From Euryarchaeota archaeon UBA259 (GTDB taxonomy: Archaea; Thermoplasmatota; Poseidoniia; Poseidoniales; Poseidoniaceae): a DNA stretch of 13,601 nucleotides. The DNA lies in NCBI GenBank assembly GCA_002506275.1, contig DAXG01000023.1, positions 1-13,601 on the forward strand. The letters are read 5' to 3'. How positions within the stretch are numbered: position 1 is the first letter of the stretch; every line of letters starts with the position of its first letter. The position numbers and the translations under genes are program-made. The notes under the pieces were generated by a model. The model was given only the letters and a program-made list of their open reading frames with translations. It searched no databases and was not told where the DNA came from. Positions 1-7,791 of this stretch are shown here, piece after piece.

Positions 1-693
1 CAAGCATACCTCGACACGGAGTTCGACGGTAAGAATGCAGCCAATACTGGAGTCTCACAACTGAAGAGCATGACCGTTGATCCAATTTTCACCACTGGAG
101 ACGAACGTTACTTCGACGTCATCAACCGCTCCTCATGGGCCAACACCCACATCGACTTGACCAAACTCTACGCCTACTACGACATCTCCATGGACGCAGA
201 TGGAGACCGTAACGGTGTCAATGTCGACTTGTCAACTGACCCGGCAAACACTGGTAACACTGGTAACACCGGTGGCAACGATGGCAATACTGGCAACACC
301 GGCGGCAACGATGGCAATACTGGCAACACCGGCGGCAACGGCGACGATACAACCGACAACACCGATGTTACCGATACAACCGACGGAACGGTCGATTCAG
401 ATTCTTCCGATTCAGGTGACACGACAGCTGATTCAACATCTGGCGATTCCGATGAAAGCAACGCGGAGTACCTTCTGATTGGAGTTCTGGCCGTTCTTGC
501 TGGCGGACTGTTTTTCCTCAGCCGAAACGGCGGTGACGAACTGAACTTGAATCAAGAGGCACACATTGAGAAGATGTGGGACGATGATTCGCTCGACGGT
601 GCTACCAAGACCGTTACGAAAGAAACAGGATTCGTTCCTGCACCACCACCTGCTGGTGCTGTACCCTTCTGGTCAGGAAACGAAGAAGAGTGA
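1..693 (+). CDS. Cell-surface protein with Asp/Thr-rich linker and C-terminal membrane anchor (5' truncated)
   Basis: The reading frame is open from base 1, so the true start lies upstream; the first internal ATG is at 70. About 230 residues are visible. The first 70 or so are a folded-looking region ending in an acidic DADGDRNGVNVD stretch that resembles a calcium-binding loop. Next come about 75 residues of low-complexity Gly/Asn/Asp/Thr/Ser sequence built on a 10-residue repeat. A single hydrophobic helix follows (AEYLLIGVLAVLAGGLFFLS, about residues 155-174 of the fragment), then a cytoplasmic tail of about 55 residues ending in a Pro-rich, acidic segment. A Thr/Asp-rich, probably glycosylated stalk before a terminal anchor is a common archaeal surface-protein design. 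The domain that would define its function is outside the window. It ends 3 bp from the convergent cysS stop. Surface location is fairly sure; function is unknown. Confidence 0.75.
   Translation, partial: QAYLDTEFDGKNAANTGVSQLKSMTVDPIFTTGDERYFDVINRSSWANTHIDLTKLYAYYDISMDADGDRNGVNVDLSTDPANTGNTGNTGGNDGNTGNTGGNDGNTGNTGGNGDDTTDNTDVTDTTDGTVDSDSSDSGDTTADSTSGDSDESNAEYLLIGVLAVLAGGLFFLSRNGGDELNLNQEAHIEKMWDDDSLDGATKTVTKETGFVPAPPPAGAVPFWSGNEEE
253..340 (+). repeat. 30-bp in-frame tandem repeat in the surface-protein linker
   Basis: Two 30-bp units (271-300 and 301-330) differ by one base (ggt versus ggc at the third base) and encode GGNDGNTGNT twice. A partial unit follows (331-340), and a degenerate half unit encoding GNTGNT precedes them (253-270). 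The near-identity of the units suggests recent expansion by slippage, and the 30-bp period keeps the reading frame. Confidence 0.85.
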
Positions 694-696
694 AGT

Positions 697-2187
697 TCAC
701 TCGAGCGCCCATGACGGGCCTTCAGGAGTGTCGATGACAACTACGCCCATCGATTTGAGTTGCTCTCGAATCTCATCCGCTTTCCCCCAATCTTTGGATG
801 CGCGTGCTTCGGTTCTTGCGATGAGTAACTGTTCTACCTGTTCAGCGACCTCTGCTCGCCGGGGGTCTTCCTCCGGCTCGGCAAGGGCCATCTCTCGCGT
901 TGGAAGTACACCAAGTACTGCTCCTGCAGTTTCTTCGAGCCAATCAACAGCATAGTGAGCAAAAGCATGCTGGTCGGTTTGGTCAAGGCCGCTGCCCATT
1001 GTTTTCGCCATTTGACGAACGGCGCCGAGCACTTTACCGATGGCATCCCGGCTGTTGAAGTCGTCATCCATGGCTTGTGCAAAACCTTCACCCATCTTCT
1101 CAAGAAGTCCCAGGGAACGAGAGAGGGGTTGCTGGCTCGTTATGTCAGCATGAGGGAGGTCGACTGGATTTGGAGAACTTGAAGAAACTTTCAATACGCT
1201 GACGTATGTTTCCAACAAGCGATTGTAATTTCTCTCGGCATCTTTGAGTATGGTCTGGTTCATGTCGATGGGAGAACGGTAGTGGGCGTTGATGAGTGAG
1301 AACCGAAGTACCATGGCATCCACTTTCTCTAAAATATCTCGAATGGTCCAGAAATTACCCAAAGATTTACTCATTTTTTCTCCATCGATATTGACAAAAC
1401 CATTGTGCAACCAATGATGAACAACAGGGCTGCACCCCGTATGGCATTCTCCTTGGAAAATCTCTGCCTCGTGGTGCGGGAATCGTAAGTCATGGCCGCC
1501 GCCATGGATGTCGAATTGTGCACCAAAGTAATCCATTGACATGGCGGTACACTCGATGTGCCAACCCGGACGACCAGGTCCCCAAGGTGAATCCCATGTG
1601 GGCTCATCGGGTTTGGCTGCTTTCCATAAAGCGAAGTCCTTGTGATCTTTCTTTGCTGAACCAGTTGCACCAACACGACCACCAGCGCCTGAACGAACAG
1701 CATCGATGTTTTGCCCGGTCAGCACACCGTATTTCTCAGGTGCTGAATCGATGTGGAAGTAAACGCCCTCATCGGTTTGATAGGCGTGTCCTTTGTCAAT
1801 GAGGTCTTGAGTGATACGAATCATGTCGTCGACATAATCGGTACATCGAGGATAGTCATCAGCCCGTAGAATGTTCAACGCATCCATGTCTTCGTAGTAG
1901 GTGGCAATGTTGTCATCCACCAACGCTTTCCAATCCCCACCCAACTGATTCGCTCTGTCAATAATTTTGTCATCGATATCTGTGAAATTCTGGACATAAT
2001 GAACATCGTATCCAGATTTCTCAAGCCATCGGTGAATCAAATCAAAAGCGAGGTAACAACGCGCATGTCCGAGGTGACATCGGTCATAAACGGTCACTCC
2101 GCACACGTACATCGAAACTTTCCCAGGCTCCATCGTCGAGAATTCGACTTTGCTTTTCCTTCGAGTATCGTGCAGGCGAATTGGCAT
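697..2187 (-). CDS. cysS: Cysteinyl-tRNA synthetase
   Basis: Class I synthetase that attaches cysteine to tRNA-Cys in the cytoplasm. With the ATG at 2187 it has 496 residues, close to the usual length of about 460-500. The zinc-site and nucleotide-binding signatures are in order: CGVTVYD (29-35, zinc ligand C29), the HIGH-type motif HLGH (38-41), WHIEC (zinc ligand C213), FPHHEAE (ligands H238 and E242) and KMSKS (271-275). A helical anticodon-binding region of about 140 residues follows, ending in the typical [12 protein letters not shown] segment and a closing WALE. An in-frame TTG at 2196 would add MIR, but the ATG gives the normal CysRS beginning (MPIRLHDT). No clear Shine-Dalgarno sequence precedes it. 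It is divergent from the SDR gene and stops 3 bp from the convergent surface-protein gene. Confidence 0.97.
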   Translation of the reverse strand: MPIRLHDTRRKSKVEFSTMEPGKVSMYVCGVTVYDRCHLGHARCYLAFDLIHRWLEKSGYDVHYVQNFTDIDDKIIDRANQLGGDWKALVDDNIATYYEDMDALNILRADDYPRCTDYVDDMIRITQDLIDKGHAYQTDEGVYFHIDSAPEKYGVLTGQNIDAVRSGAGGRVGATGSAKKDHKDFALWKAAKPDEPTWDSPWGPGRPGWHIECTAMSMDYFGAQFDIHGGGHDLRFPHHEAEIFQGECHTGCSPVVHHWLHNGFVNIDGEKMSKSLGNFWTIRDILEKVDAMVLRFSLINAHYRSPIDMNQTILKDAERNYNRLLETYVSVLKVSSSSPNPVDLPHADITSQQPLSRSLGLLEKMGEGFAQAMDDDFNSRDAIGKVLGAVRQMAKTMGSGLDQTDQHAFAHYAVDWLEETAGAVLGVLPTREMALAEPEEDPRRAEVAEQVEQLLIARTEARASKDWGKADEIREQLKSMGVVVIDTPEGPSWALE

Positions 2188-2253
2188 GCGAATCAACCAG
2201 CGGTGTGAACAACCTCACTTCAAGGTTAAGTCCAAATCTCTCATCCGAGGTAC
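2188..2253. promoter_or_regulatory. Short divergent intergenic region between cysS and the SDR gene
   Basis: This 66-bp gap must hold start signals for both cysS (-) and the SDR gene (+). I see no convincing TATA box for either. The only clear signal is GAGGT at 2247-2251, just 2 nt before the ATG at 2254, which is too close for an ideal ribosome binding site. Confidence 0.4.
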
Positions 2254-3285
2254 ATGGTTGGACTCAAGCCAATGCCGTCAAAGAAGATTTTTGTCACTGG
2301 GGTCAACGGTCATATCGGCAACCACATCGTTCGAGATTTACTCGAACATGGGTACCATGTCATCGGTTCTGTACGGGATTTAGATGATCCGTTGAAGGTT
2401 GACCATGTTCGACAACATGCCATTGATTTGGAATGTGAAACACGATTAGAATTGGTTCAGGCCGATGTTCTGGATGCTGACGGATGGACAGAAGCGATTT
2501 CGGGTTGTGACGCACTGTTCCATACCGCAACAGTTTATTCAAACACGGACAAGGCTGACATCATCATTGATACCGCCGTGAAAGGAACGACGCATTTGCT
2601 CCATGCGGCCCATGAAGCGAAAATCCCTCGCATCGTCTACACCTCAAGTGTAGCCGCAGTTGGAAGCACACCGAAAGGCCGTGAAAAGACCGAGGAGGAT
2701 TGGCAAACCGGAAGCTCCTCTCCTTACACCGTTGCGAAAACTAAATCCGAAAAGCGGGCTTGGGAGTTGGCGGAACAATTCGGCCTCGATTTACGAGTCA
2801 TTAATCCGGGAGGCGTATTGGGAGGTGGATTTGTCAAACCGACACCGAGTCTGGACTACTTTCCAGATGCTATGGCAGGCAAGTTCCCTGTTGTTCCAAA
2901 AATACCAATTCCGATTGTCCACGTTCGAGATGTTGCAAAAGCCCACCGTCTGGCCTATGAAATCGAAGAAGCCGAAGGGAGATTCATCGTGGCACCTCAC
3001 AAAAACAAGACCATCGCTGAAGTCTGTAAAGCCATTAAGAATCAATATCCAGATACCAAAGCCTCTCGAAGAGCGATTCCTCGTTCACTGATGTTTATCG
3101 TCGTGTTTCAAGATTGGGTAATGGGCCTTTTTGGTGCCCAACGGCGCATGACTCGAAAGGCAGTGAAGGGATACTTCGAGGGCGATGCTGACTTTTCTTC
3201 GAAGAAGGCAACGGAAGTATTTGGCATCGAGTGGGAATCGTTTGAAGTATGTATTCAAGATACTGTGGAGGAGTTCTTACAGTGA
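2254..3285 (+). CDS. NAD(P)-dependent extended short-chain dehydrogenase/epimerase (dihydroflavonol-reductase-like)
   Basis: 343 residues, the size expected for an extended SDR. A Rossmann fold begins at KKIFVTG, with the cofactor loop GVNGHIG (16-22) matching GxxGxxG. Acidic D71 sits in the QADVLD segment. YTSSVAAVG (129-137) supplies the active-site serine, and YTVAK (158-162) is the catalytic YxxxK. NPGGVLGGG (184-192) forms the typical NPG segment before the substrate domain. The closest recognisable relatives are the dihydroflavonol 4-reductase, cinnamoyl-CoA reductase and 3-beta-HSD-like group, which reduce or oxidise a carbonyl/hydroxyl using NADP(H); the substrate cannot be read from sequence. 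The start could instead be the ATG at 2272 (MPSKKIFVTG), which removes six residues that do not match the family. The next gene overlaps its stop, so the two are probably one operon. Confidence 0.9.
   Translation: MVGLKPMPSKKIFVTGVNGHIGNHIVRDLLEHGYHVIGSVRDLDDPLKVDHVRQHAIDLECETRLELVQADVLDADGWTEAISGCDALFHTATVYSNTDKADIIIDTAVKGTTHLLHAAHEAKIPRIVYTSSVAAVGSTPKGREKTEEDWQTGSSSPYTVAKTKSEKRAWELAEQFGLDLRVINPGGVLGGGFVKPTPSLDYFPDAMAGKFPVVPKIPIPIVHVRDVAKAHRLAYEIEEAEGRFIVAPHKNKTIAEVCKAIKNQYPDTKASRRAIPRSLMFIVVFQDWVMGLFGAQRRMTRKAVKGYFEGDADFSSKKATEVFGIEWESFEVCIQDTVEEFLQ
3267..3273 (+). promoter_or_regulatory. Ribosome binding site for the Frag1/DRAM-like gene
   Basis: GGAGGAG lies inside the last codons of the SDR gene, 8 nt before the GTG at 3282. 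This spacing decides the start in favour of GTG 3282 over the in-frame ATG at 3249, which would overlap the SDR gene by 37 bp and has no such site. Confidence 0.8.
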
Positions 3286-3980
3286 GTTGGAATACGAAAA
3301 ACGGGATTAAAATTGCTGGAACTGAGGTTTCAGATGCCTTACTCATTCGACTCGGATGGTTGTTGCCTATGATGACGGTTGTGACTTCCATGTCCATTCA
3401 TGCTTTGAGCGGCCATGCAAGAGCAATCCCTTTTTTCGTATCGGAATCCGATTATCCTGGCCTTGAGGGAACGGTGTTCACCACCGGATTAGCGATCACC
3501 GGTGTGTTGGTTTGCATACTTGCCTATCGCCTCAACTTGGCGGTTCAAGAGCGGGATTCGAAATGGATACAGATCTCCCTCTATTCAGGAATACTCGCAG
3601 GAATGTCCCTATCCGTTCTTGCTTTTGCGAACATATATGACATGCTTTTGATTCACAGCATTGCGTCGCTTTTGGTCTTCGTTGGAGGGTTTGTATGGGG
3701 GGCATCAATGCACAAACTCTACTCAAACAGTACGCCTTACGGATCAAAACTACGCTCAATGGGATTATGGATGACGGCCCTCGGAATCGTCTTGATGAAC
3801 GTCTCACTTGGCGTGTATGTTTTTTGGAAGAGAGATGAATTGAGCATGCAAGATGCTCATGTGGACATACTCAATCAGATTCAGCCTGCCATCAATATTG
3901 CAGCGCCGGCGGAATACCTTCTCATCGCTGGATTGATGGTGACACTCGCTTCGATTGGAAGAGACTATCAAAAGGATTAG
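3282..3980 (+). CDS. Six-helix membrane protein of the Frag1/DRAM/Sfk1 type
   Basis: From GTG 3282 the protein has 232 residues. Six hydrophobic segments are visible at about 20-42, 65-85, 96-117, 121-144, 160-182 and 208-226. The region after helix 1 (GHARAIPFFVSESDYPGLEGTVF is the stretch at about 44-66), the IHSIASLLVFVGGFVWG helix (124-140) and the closing AEYLLIAGL helix (210-218) resemble the Frag1/DRAM/Sfk1 family (six TM helices, PFxSD..G..PE motif, histidine-bearing fourth helix). In eukaryotes that family includes DRAM, which modulates autophagy, and Frag1/PGAP2 and Sfk1, linked to GPI-anchor remodelling and lipid asymmetry; its archaeal role is unknown. The start overlaps the SDR stop (GTGA), which suggests translational coupling. 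The stop overlaps the convergent amidotransferase stop by 4 bp. The family call is from pattern recognition and is moderate. Confidence 0.7.
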   Translation: MSWNTKNGIKIAGTEVSDALLIRLGWLLPMMTVVTSMSIHALSGHARAIPFFVSESDYPGLEGTVFTTGLAITGVLVCILAYRLNLAVQERDSKWIQISLYSGILAGMSLSVLAFANIYDMLLIHSIASLLVFVGGFVWGASMHKLYSNSTPYGSKLRSMGLWMTALGIVLMNVSLGVYVFWKRDELSMQDAHVDILNQIQPAINIAAPAEYLLIAGLMVTLASIGRDYQKD

Positions 3981-4633
3981 TCGAAGATCCCAATCGGCCT
4001 CAACAAAGCATCTTCAGTATTGATGAGTGTACCCTCCAAATCGTATTGTTGGCGCTCTGATGGAGTCATTTCTCCAACACGAAGCGCCTCATCCAGTACG
4101 TCAGCGACTGCTTCAGGATGGTATTGAACGGAAAGAATTGGCCGAGTCGGATGACGGCAGACGGCAATAGGGCAGTGTTCTGCTGAACCGATTACTTCCA
4201 TTTCACCTGCATCAATCACGTGATCTTGGTGGGTGAAAAGTGCCCTTACTGTTTGCCCGCCCGTATACTGAATATCACCCACAAATGAAGAGGGGTGTTC
4301 TGCTCGAATGACCTTTCCTCCAAGTGATGCTGCGATGATCTGGTGGCCGAAGCAAATCCCAATCATCGGCGATTGGTTCTCTTGAATCAGGTGTGCGACC
4401 TCATCCATCCACGCTTCCCACATCGAAACATTATGCTTCGAACCGGTAATGACGATGAGGTCGGCCTCAACAGGTGAATCGACAACAGTTCCAAACCCGT
4501 AATCAACGCGCTGAGAAGTATGCGGCGACCACAAAGAAACACGCGGTTGGTCGAAGTACGAGATTATTTCTTCCACACCCACGCGCCCAAAGCCTTGGCG
4601 TTCAGCGAGCAGGTCAACAATAAGAATGTGCAG
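3977..4633 (-). CDS. Class I glutamine amidotransferase-like protein, probably started at CTG
   Basis: A class I (triad) glutamine amidotransferase domain that would release ammonia from glutamine. The nucleophile elbow is GICFGHQ (C94) and the His-Glu pair is in QYHPEA (H172, E174), so the triad is complete. It resembles the free-standing GMP-synthase-like amidotransferases more than archaeal GuaAa, and no synthase partner is adjacent, so its acceptor is unknown. The first conventional start, GTG 4582, would remove LHILIVDLLAERQGFGR, the first beta strand and loop of the fold. The frame continues upstream to CTG 4633, immediately after the mutY TAA and 7 nt after a perfect AGGAGG. I therefore call 218 residues starting at CTG. 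A readthrough fusion with MutY is the alternative. It is the last gene of the EtfD-like/mutY unit. Confidence 0.85.
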   Translation of the reverse strand: MHILIVDLLAERQGFGRVGVEEIISYFDQPRVSLWSPHTSQRVDYGFGTVVDSPVEADLIVITGSKHNVSMWEAWMDEVAHLIQENQSPMIGICFGHQIIAASLGGKVIRAEHPSSFVGDIQYTGGQTVRALFTHQDHVIDAGEMEVIGSAEHCPIAVCRHPTRPILSVQYHPEAVADVLDEALRVGEMTPSERQQYDLEGTLINTEDALLRPIGIFD

Positions 4634-5587
4634 TTATATCCCTCCTAAAGCCAAAATTTTTCGGTCAAGTGAGGAAAGTGCCACGGTCGATGGTTCTGTA
4701 CCTCGGTGACATGAACCATGCCACACTTCAACAAAAATGTCACGATGCGAAAGCGTGTGCTCAACAACTCCGAGGTATTCCAAACCGGTAACGTCAATGC
4801 CATCGCCCATTGGTGGACCCCACATTCCTGCAAGAAGACCGTCGTTGCCTCGCTGCACCAATTCGGGCAATCCATTGGTGTCAAAGCGAAGCGTGCATTT
4901 GAGGTCAAGTCGCTTTCGTTTGACTTTCTTTGGTTGTGGATAGAGAAGAGGCGTGCTTTTTCCTGCGCATGTGGAAGCAACTGGACATTGCCCACATAAC
5001 GGGCGCTTTGGCGTGCAAACGGTTGCCCCAAGTTCCATCAGGGCTTGATTCCAATCACCTGCATCGTCGTGATAGAGGACTGCATTCGCCCAAGTTTCTA
5101 CTTCTTTCACAGAGGGGTCAAGGCGTTTTGACTGACGAGCCATGACCCTTCGGATGTTCCCATCAACGCACGCAACGGGCTCTCCATAGGCAATACTGGC
5201 GACCGCTGCAGCGGTGTAAGGTCCAATTCCTGGCAGGGTGAGTAATGCAGGCGCAGTCAGCGGAAGATTACCGTTGAACCCACCCTCGATGGTCGGCAAA
5301 CACACCTGAACAGAAAGGGCATGCAATCGACGAGCTCGACTGTAGTAACCTGCTCCCTGCCAAAGATGCAGGACTTCGTCAACTTCTGCATCCGCCATTG
5401 ATTGAGGTGTTGGGAACCGTTTCACAAGTTTCTGCCAGTAATGTATTCCCCTGCTCACCTGAGTTTGCTGCAGGAGGATTTCTGAGAGAAGAATTTTCCA
5501 CGCATCATCGGTGTGACGCCACGGCAAGTCTCTCTTCGATTCAGCATACCAAGCAAGAAGAGCGCTGGGTGACAGGTGCTCACTCAC
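4634..5587 (-). CDS. mutY: A/G-specific adenine glycosylase MutY
   Basis: Base-excision repair enzyme that removes adenine mispaired with 8-oxoguanine. 317 residues. The catalytic Glu lies in LLSEILLQQTQV (E36). The helix-hairpin-helix is LTLPGIGPYTA (117-127), and VDGNIRRVMAR (141-151) carries the catalytic Asp D142. The iron-sulfur loop has C191, C198, C201 and C207 (C-x6-C-x2-C-x5-C), as in endonuclease III/MutY. Residues from about 225 form the MutY-specific C-terminal NUDIX-like domain that reads 8-oxoG, with LLAGMWGPP and the HTLSH motif (277-281). This domain separates it from EndoIII. The start is GTG 5587, 20 bp after the upstream stop, with GAGGTG 5 nt before it. It is the second gene of a three-gene - strand unit. 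Confidence 0.96.
   Translation of the reverse strand: MSEHLSPSALLAWYAESKRDLPWRHTDDAWKILLSEILLQQTQVSRGIHYWQKLVKRFPTPQSMADAEVDEVLHLWQGAGYYSRARRLHALSVQVCLPTIEGGFNGNLPLTAPALLTLPGIGPYTAAAVASIAYGEPVACVDGNIRRVMARQSKRLDPSVKEVETWANAVLYHDDAGDWNQALMELGATVCTPKRPLCGQCPVASTCAGKSTPLLYPQPKKVKRKRLDLKCTLRFDTNGLPELVQRGNDGLLAGMWGPPMGDGIDVTGLEYLGVVEHTLSHRDIFVEVWHGSCHRGTEPSTVALSSLDRKILALGGI
4641..4646 (-). promoter_or_regulatory. Ribosome binding site that sets the CTG start of the amidotransferase
   Basis: Read on the - strand, AGGAGG sits in the last mutY codons and is followed by GATATAA and then CTG (4633-4631), a spacing of 7 nt. No ATG, GTG or TTG lies at a usable distance in the amidotransferase frame, so CTG is the best-placed initiation codon. 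Confidence 0.75.
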
Positions 5588-5607
5588 GGTGCCACCTCAA
5601 CGGTTGC

Positions 5608-7647
5608 TCAAGCCTCAACAGTTTCTGCCTTTTTCGCTTCGATTGCAGCATCGTTGGCCTTGATTTGCTCCCAGACAATCTCTGCGATATCTTTGACTTC
5701 CATCTCCGAGCCAATAGCGCTGAGTCCGTCTGTGACCATGGTCGAACAGAATGGACATCCAACTGCAACGGTTTCGGCACCGGTCTTTGCCAGTTCCTTG
5801 GAGCGAATGATGTTGACACGGTCATGGTCGTCATCAACATGTTCTTCCATCCACATTTGTGCGCCACCAGCACCGCAACAGAACGAATCCTTACCGTGCC
5901 GTTCAGCTTCAACTGCCACGCCACCAATGGCATCTCGAGGTGCATCCAATTCGCCACCGATACGACCGAGATAGCACGGATCGTGATAGGTTACTGAGCC
6001 ATCGTGTTTCGGTTGAGGTAACTTCCCTTCAATTTGCAAGTGGTTGATGAGTTGCGAGTGGTGCATGACTTCAATGTCTTCTCCGCCGTAGTCCTTGTAT
6101 TCCTTTCCAAGGGTGTGGAAACAGTGCGGGCACGAGGCAACAATCTTTTTGACACCGATTTCTTCAAATGTTTCGAGATTGGTTTCAGCCAGCATTTGGA
6201 AGAGGTATTCGTTACCAGCACGTCGAGCGGCATCACCGCTGCATCCTTCTTGCATACCGAGAATACCGACATCCAATCCTGCTTCTTTCATGATGCTGAT
6301 GGTATCTCTTGCCACCTTTTTGTTGCGCTCGTCGAACGAAGCAGCGCATCCTGCAAAGTAGATGTATTCAGCCGGTTCTGCAACCTTGACGTCTAAATCA
6401 GCAGCCCAATCGCCGCGCTCGTGAGCAGGCAGACCGTAGGGGTTCGAGTCGGACTCCAAGTTTTCGATGGTAGCCATGAGCGGCATGACGGTATCCTCTA
6501 CGGATTCGTCAAACTCCATTCGCTCCATCATCAGGTGGCGACGAGCATCGGTCAATTTCGGAACGTGGTCAATGTAAATTGGACAGGCTTCAACGCATGC
6601 GTGACAGGTGGTGCACGCCCAAATGGCGTCTTCACCGAACCGGGCAATAATGTCCTGCTCTGGAGTTTCACCTGCAAGAAGTGCTGTTGAATTGTCGTTG
6701 GCATAGTGACGGACATCGTGAATGATTTGCATTGGATTAAGCGCTTTTCCAGACGCATAAGCAGGACATACATCTTGGCAACGAGCACACGATGTACATG
6801 CCCAGCCGTCGATGAGATTACGCCATGTCAAGTCGGTGTAGTTGACCGTACCAAAGGATTCGATATCGAGTTCTTCAAGCGAAACTGCCTTCCCATCTTC
6901 ACCTCGAGCCAGCGGCTCCATTGTACCCATTGGCCGCATGTCGTGGAAGAACACATTCGGAAACGCCATGACCAGGTGCATGTGCTTTGAAAGAGGAATC
7001 AAAAACAAGAACGTCGAGATGGCAAGCATGTGCATCCAGTAAGCACCAACGACAAGGGACGTCGTTGGTACAATGGTAGAAGCAACCCAGTAACCGATTG
7101 GTTCCCAGGTCGAGGAGACCGTTGATTCGCCGGCTTCAACAAAGAAAGAAGTGACCGTTATGGTCATGATGAGCAACAGGATGGCGTTGCCTTCAAGTTG
7201 CGACTTTCCTTTGAGTTTCTCCGGAGTGAATGCAACACGACGAGTCAATGCTGCCACACAACCAACAAGAGCAATCGTGTATCCTGTTTCAACAATAAGG
7301 TTCCAAGGGCCTCGAACAAGATCTGGAAGAACATTGTGAGAGAACCAATTCGCTGTAGCCAGGTCAAACATGTCCGTTGAAAGCATGAGGAAACCCCAGA
7401 ACATCAAGACGTGAATGCCTCCAGCAACTCGGTCTTTCAAGACTTTCTTTTGTCCAAGCCATCCAGTGAGGACTTCCAAAATTCGAGCTCCCCAGTTGTC
7501 AAAGCGATTATCCGGCGCCCCTTTGAGGACCAAACGTGAAGCCTTGACGACTTGATACAGGAAGAAGCCTCCAGAAATGCCCCCAAGAAGCAAAAGAAGA
7601 ATCCATCCAGAGACTGGGCCATAACTCATTGTTAACGGATGTTCCAT
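5608..7647 (-). CDS. Membrane-fused Fe-S oxidoreductase (EtfD/HdrD-like), probable ETF:quinone electron carrier
   Basis: 679 residues with three parts. Residues 1-230 hold about six hydrophobic segments with histidines at H79, H206, H222 and H224, like the haem-b membrane domain of NarI/HdrE. Residues 284-355 hold two 4Fe-4S sets, CTSCARCQDVCP (C284, 287, 290, 294) and CTTCHACVEACP (C345, 348, 351, 355). Residues 430-640 hold two CCG domains: C434, C469, C506 and C509, then C558, C590-C591, C631 and C634. The first CCG core reads EGCSGD rather than ECCGD. This fusion is the architecture of mycobacterial EtfD-type proteins, which pass electrons from the flavoprotein ETF to the quinone pool during fatty-acid oxidation; HdrDE of methanogens is the split relative. 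The ETF role is inferred because no etfAB is present here. ATG 7647 has GAGGTG 7 nt upstream. First gene of the unit with mutY. Confidence 0.88.
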   Translation of the reverse strand: MEHPLTMSYGPVSGWILLLLLGGISGGFFLYQVVKASRLVLKGAPDNRFDNWGARILEVLTGWLGQKKVLKDRVAGGIHVLMFWGFLMLSTDMFDLATANWFSHNVLPDLVRGPWNLIVETGYTIALVGCVAALTRRVAFTPEKLKGKSQLEGNAILLLIMTITVTSFFVEAGESTVSSTWEPIGYWVASTIVPTTSLVVGAYWMHMLAISTFLFLIPLSKHMHLVMAFPNVFFHDMRPMGTMEPLARGEDGKAVSLEELDIESFGTVNYTDLTWRNLIDGWACTSCARCQDVCPAYASGKALNPMQIIHDVRHYANDNSTALLAGETPEQDIIARFGEDAIWACTTCHACVEACPIYIDHVPKLTDARRHLMMERMEFDESVEDTVMPLMATIENLESDSNPYGLPAHERGDWAADLDVKVAEPAEYIYFAGCAASFDERNKKVARDTISIMKEAGLDVGILGMQEGCSGDAARRAGNEYLFQMLAETNLETFEEIGVKKIVASCPHCFHTLGKEYKDYGGEDIEVMHHSQLINHLQIEGKLPQPKHDGSVTYHDPCYLGRIGGELDAPRDAIGGVAVEAERHGKDSFCCGAGGAQMWMEEHVDDDHDRVNIIRSKELAKTGAETVAVGCPFCSTMVTDGLSAIGSEMEVKDIAEIVWEQIKANDAAIEAKKAETVEA

Positions 7648-7791
7648 AGCAACTCACCTCAAGGGAGGATTCCCCTAAAGAATGGCAGACGCGTTCATCC
7701 CTTCAATGCACCGACAATTCTTGTTCATCGACGGTGAATAAAGAACAAGGGATATGAAGCGAAGGACCCTCGTGAGTCTGAAGGGGACAGC
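7648..7791. promoter_or_regulatory. Divergent promoter region between the EtfD-like gene and mevalonate kinase
   Basis: 144 bp separate the two divergent starts. The - strand gene has GAGGTG (7655-7660 on +) as a ribosome binding site. The + strand gene has only a weak GGGGA a few bases before ATG 7792. The AT-rich stretch GAATAAAGAA (about 7736-7745) could be a TATA-like element for either direction, but it is not a good match. No RNA gene or repeat was seen. Confidence 0.4.

Noticed and set aside
177..461. Open frames on both strands across the repetitive linker at 177-478
   Set aside because: They are low-complexity shadows of the Gly/Asn/Asp/Thr repeat in the surface-protein frame.
2188..2196. 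Upstream TTG start for cysS adding residues MIR
   Set aside because: The ATG at 2187 gives the normal CysRS beginning, and the TTG has no ribosome binding site.
3249..3281. ATG start for the Frag1/DRAM-like gene overlapping the SDR gene by 37 bp
   Set aside because: GTG 3282 has GGAGGAG at ideal spacing and forms a GTGA overlap; the extra residues are just the SDR 3' end in another frame.
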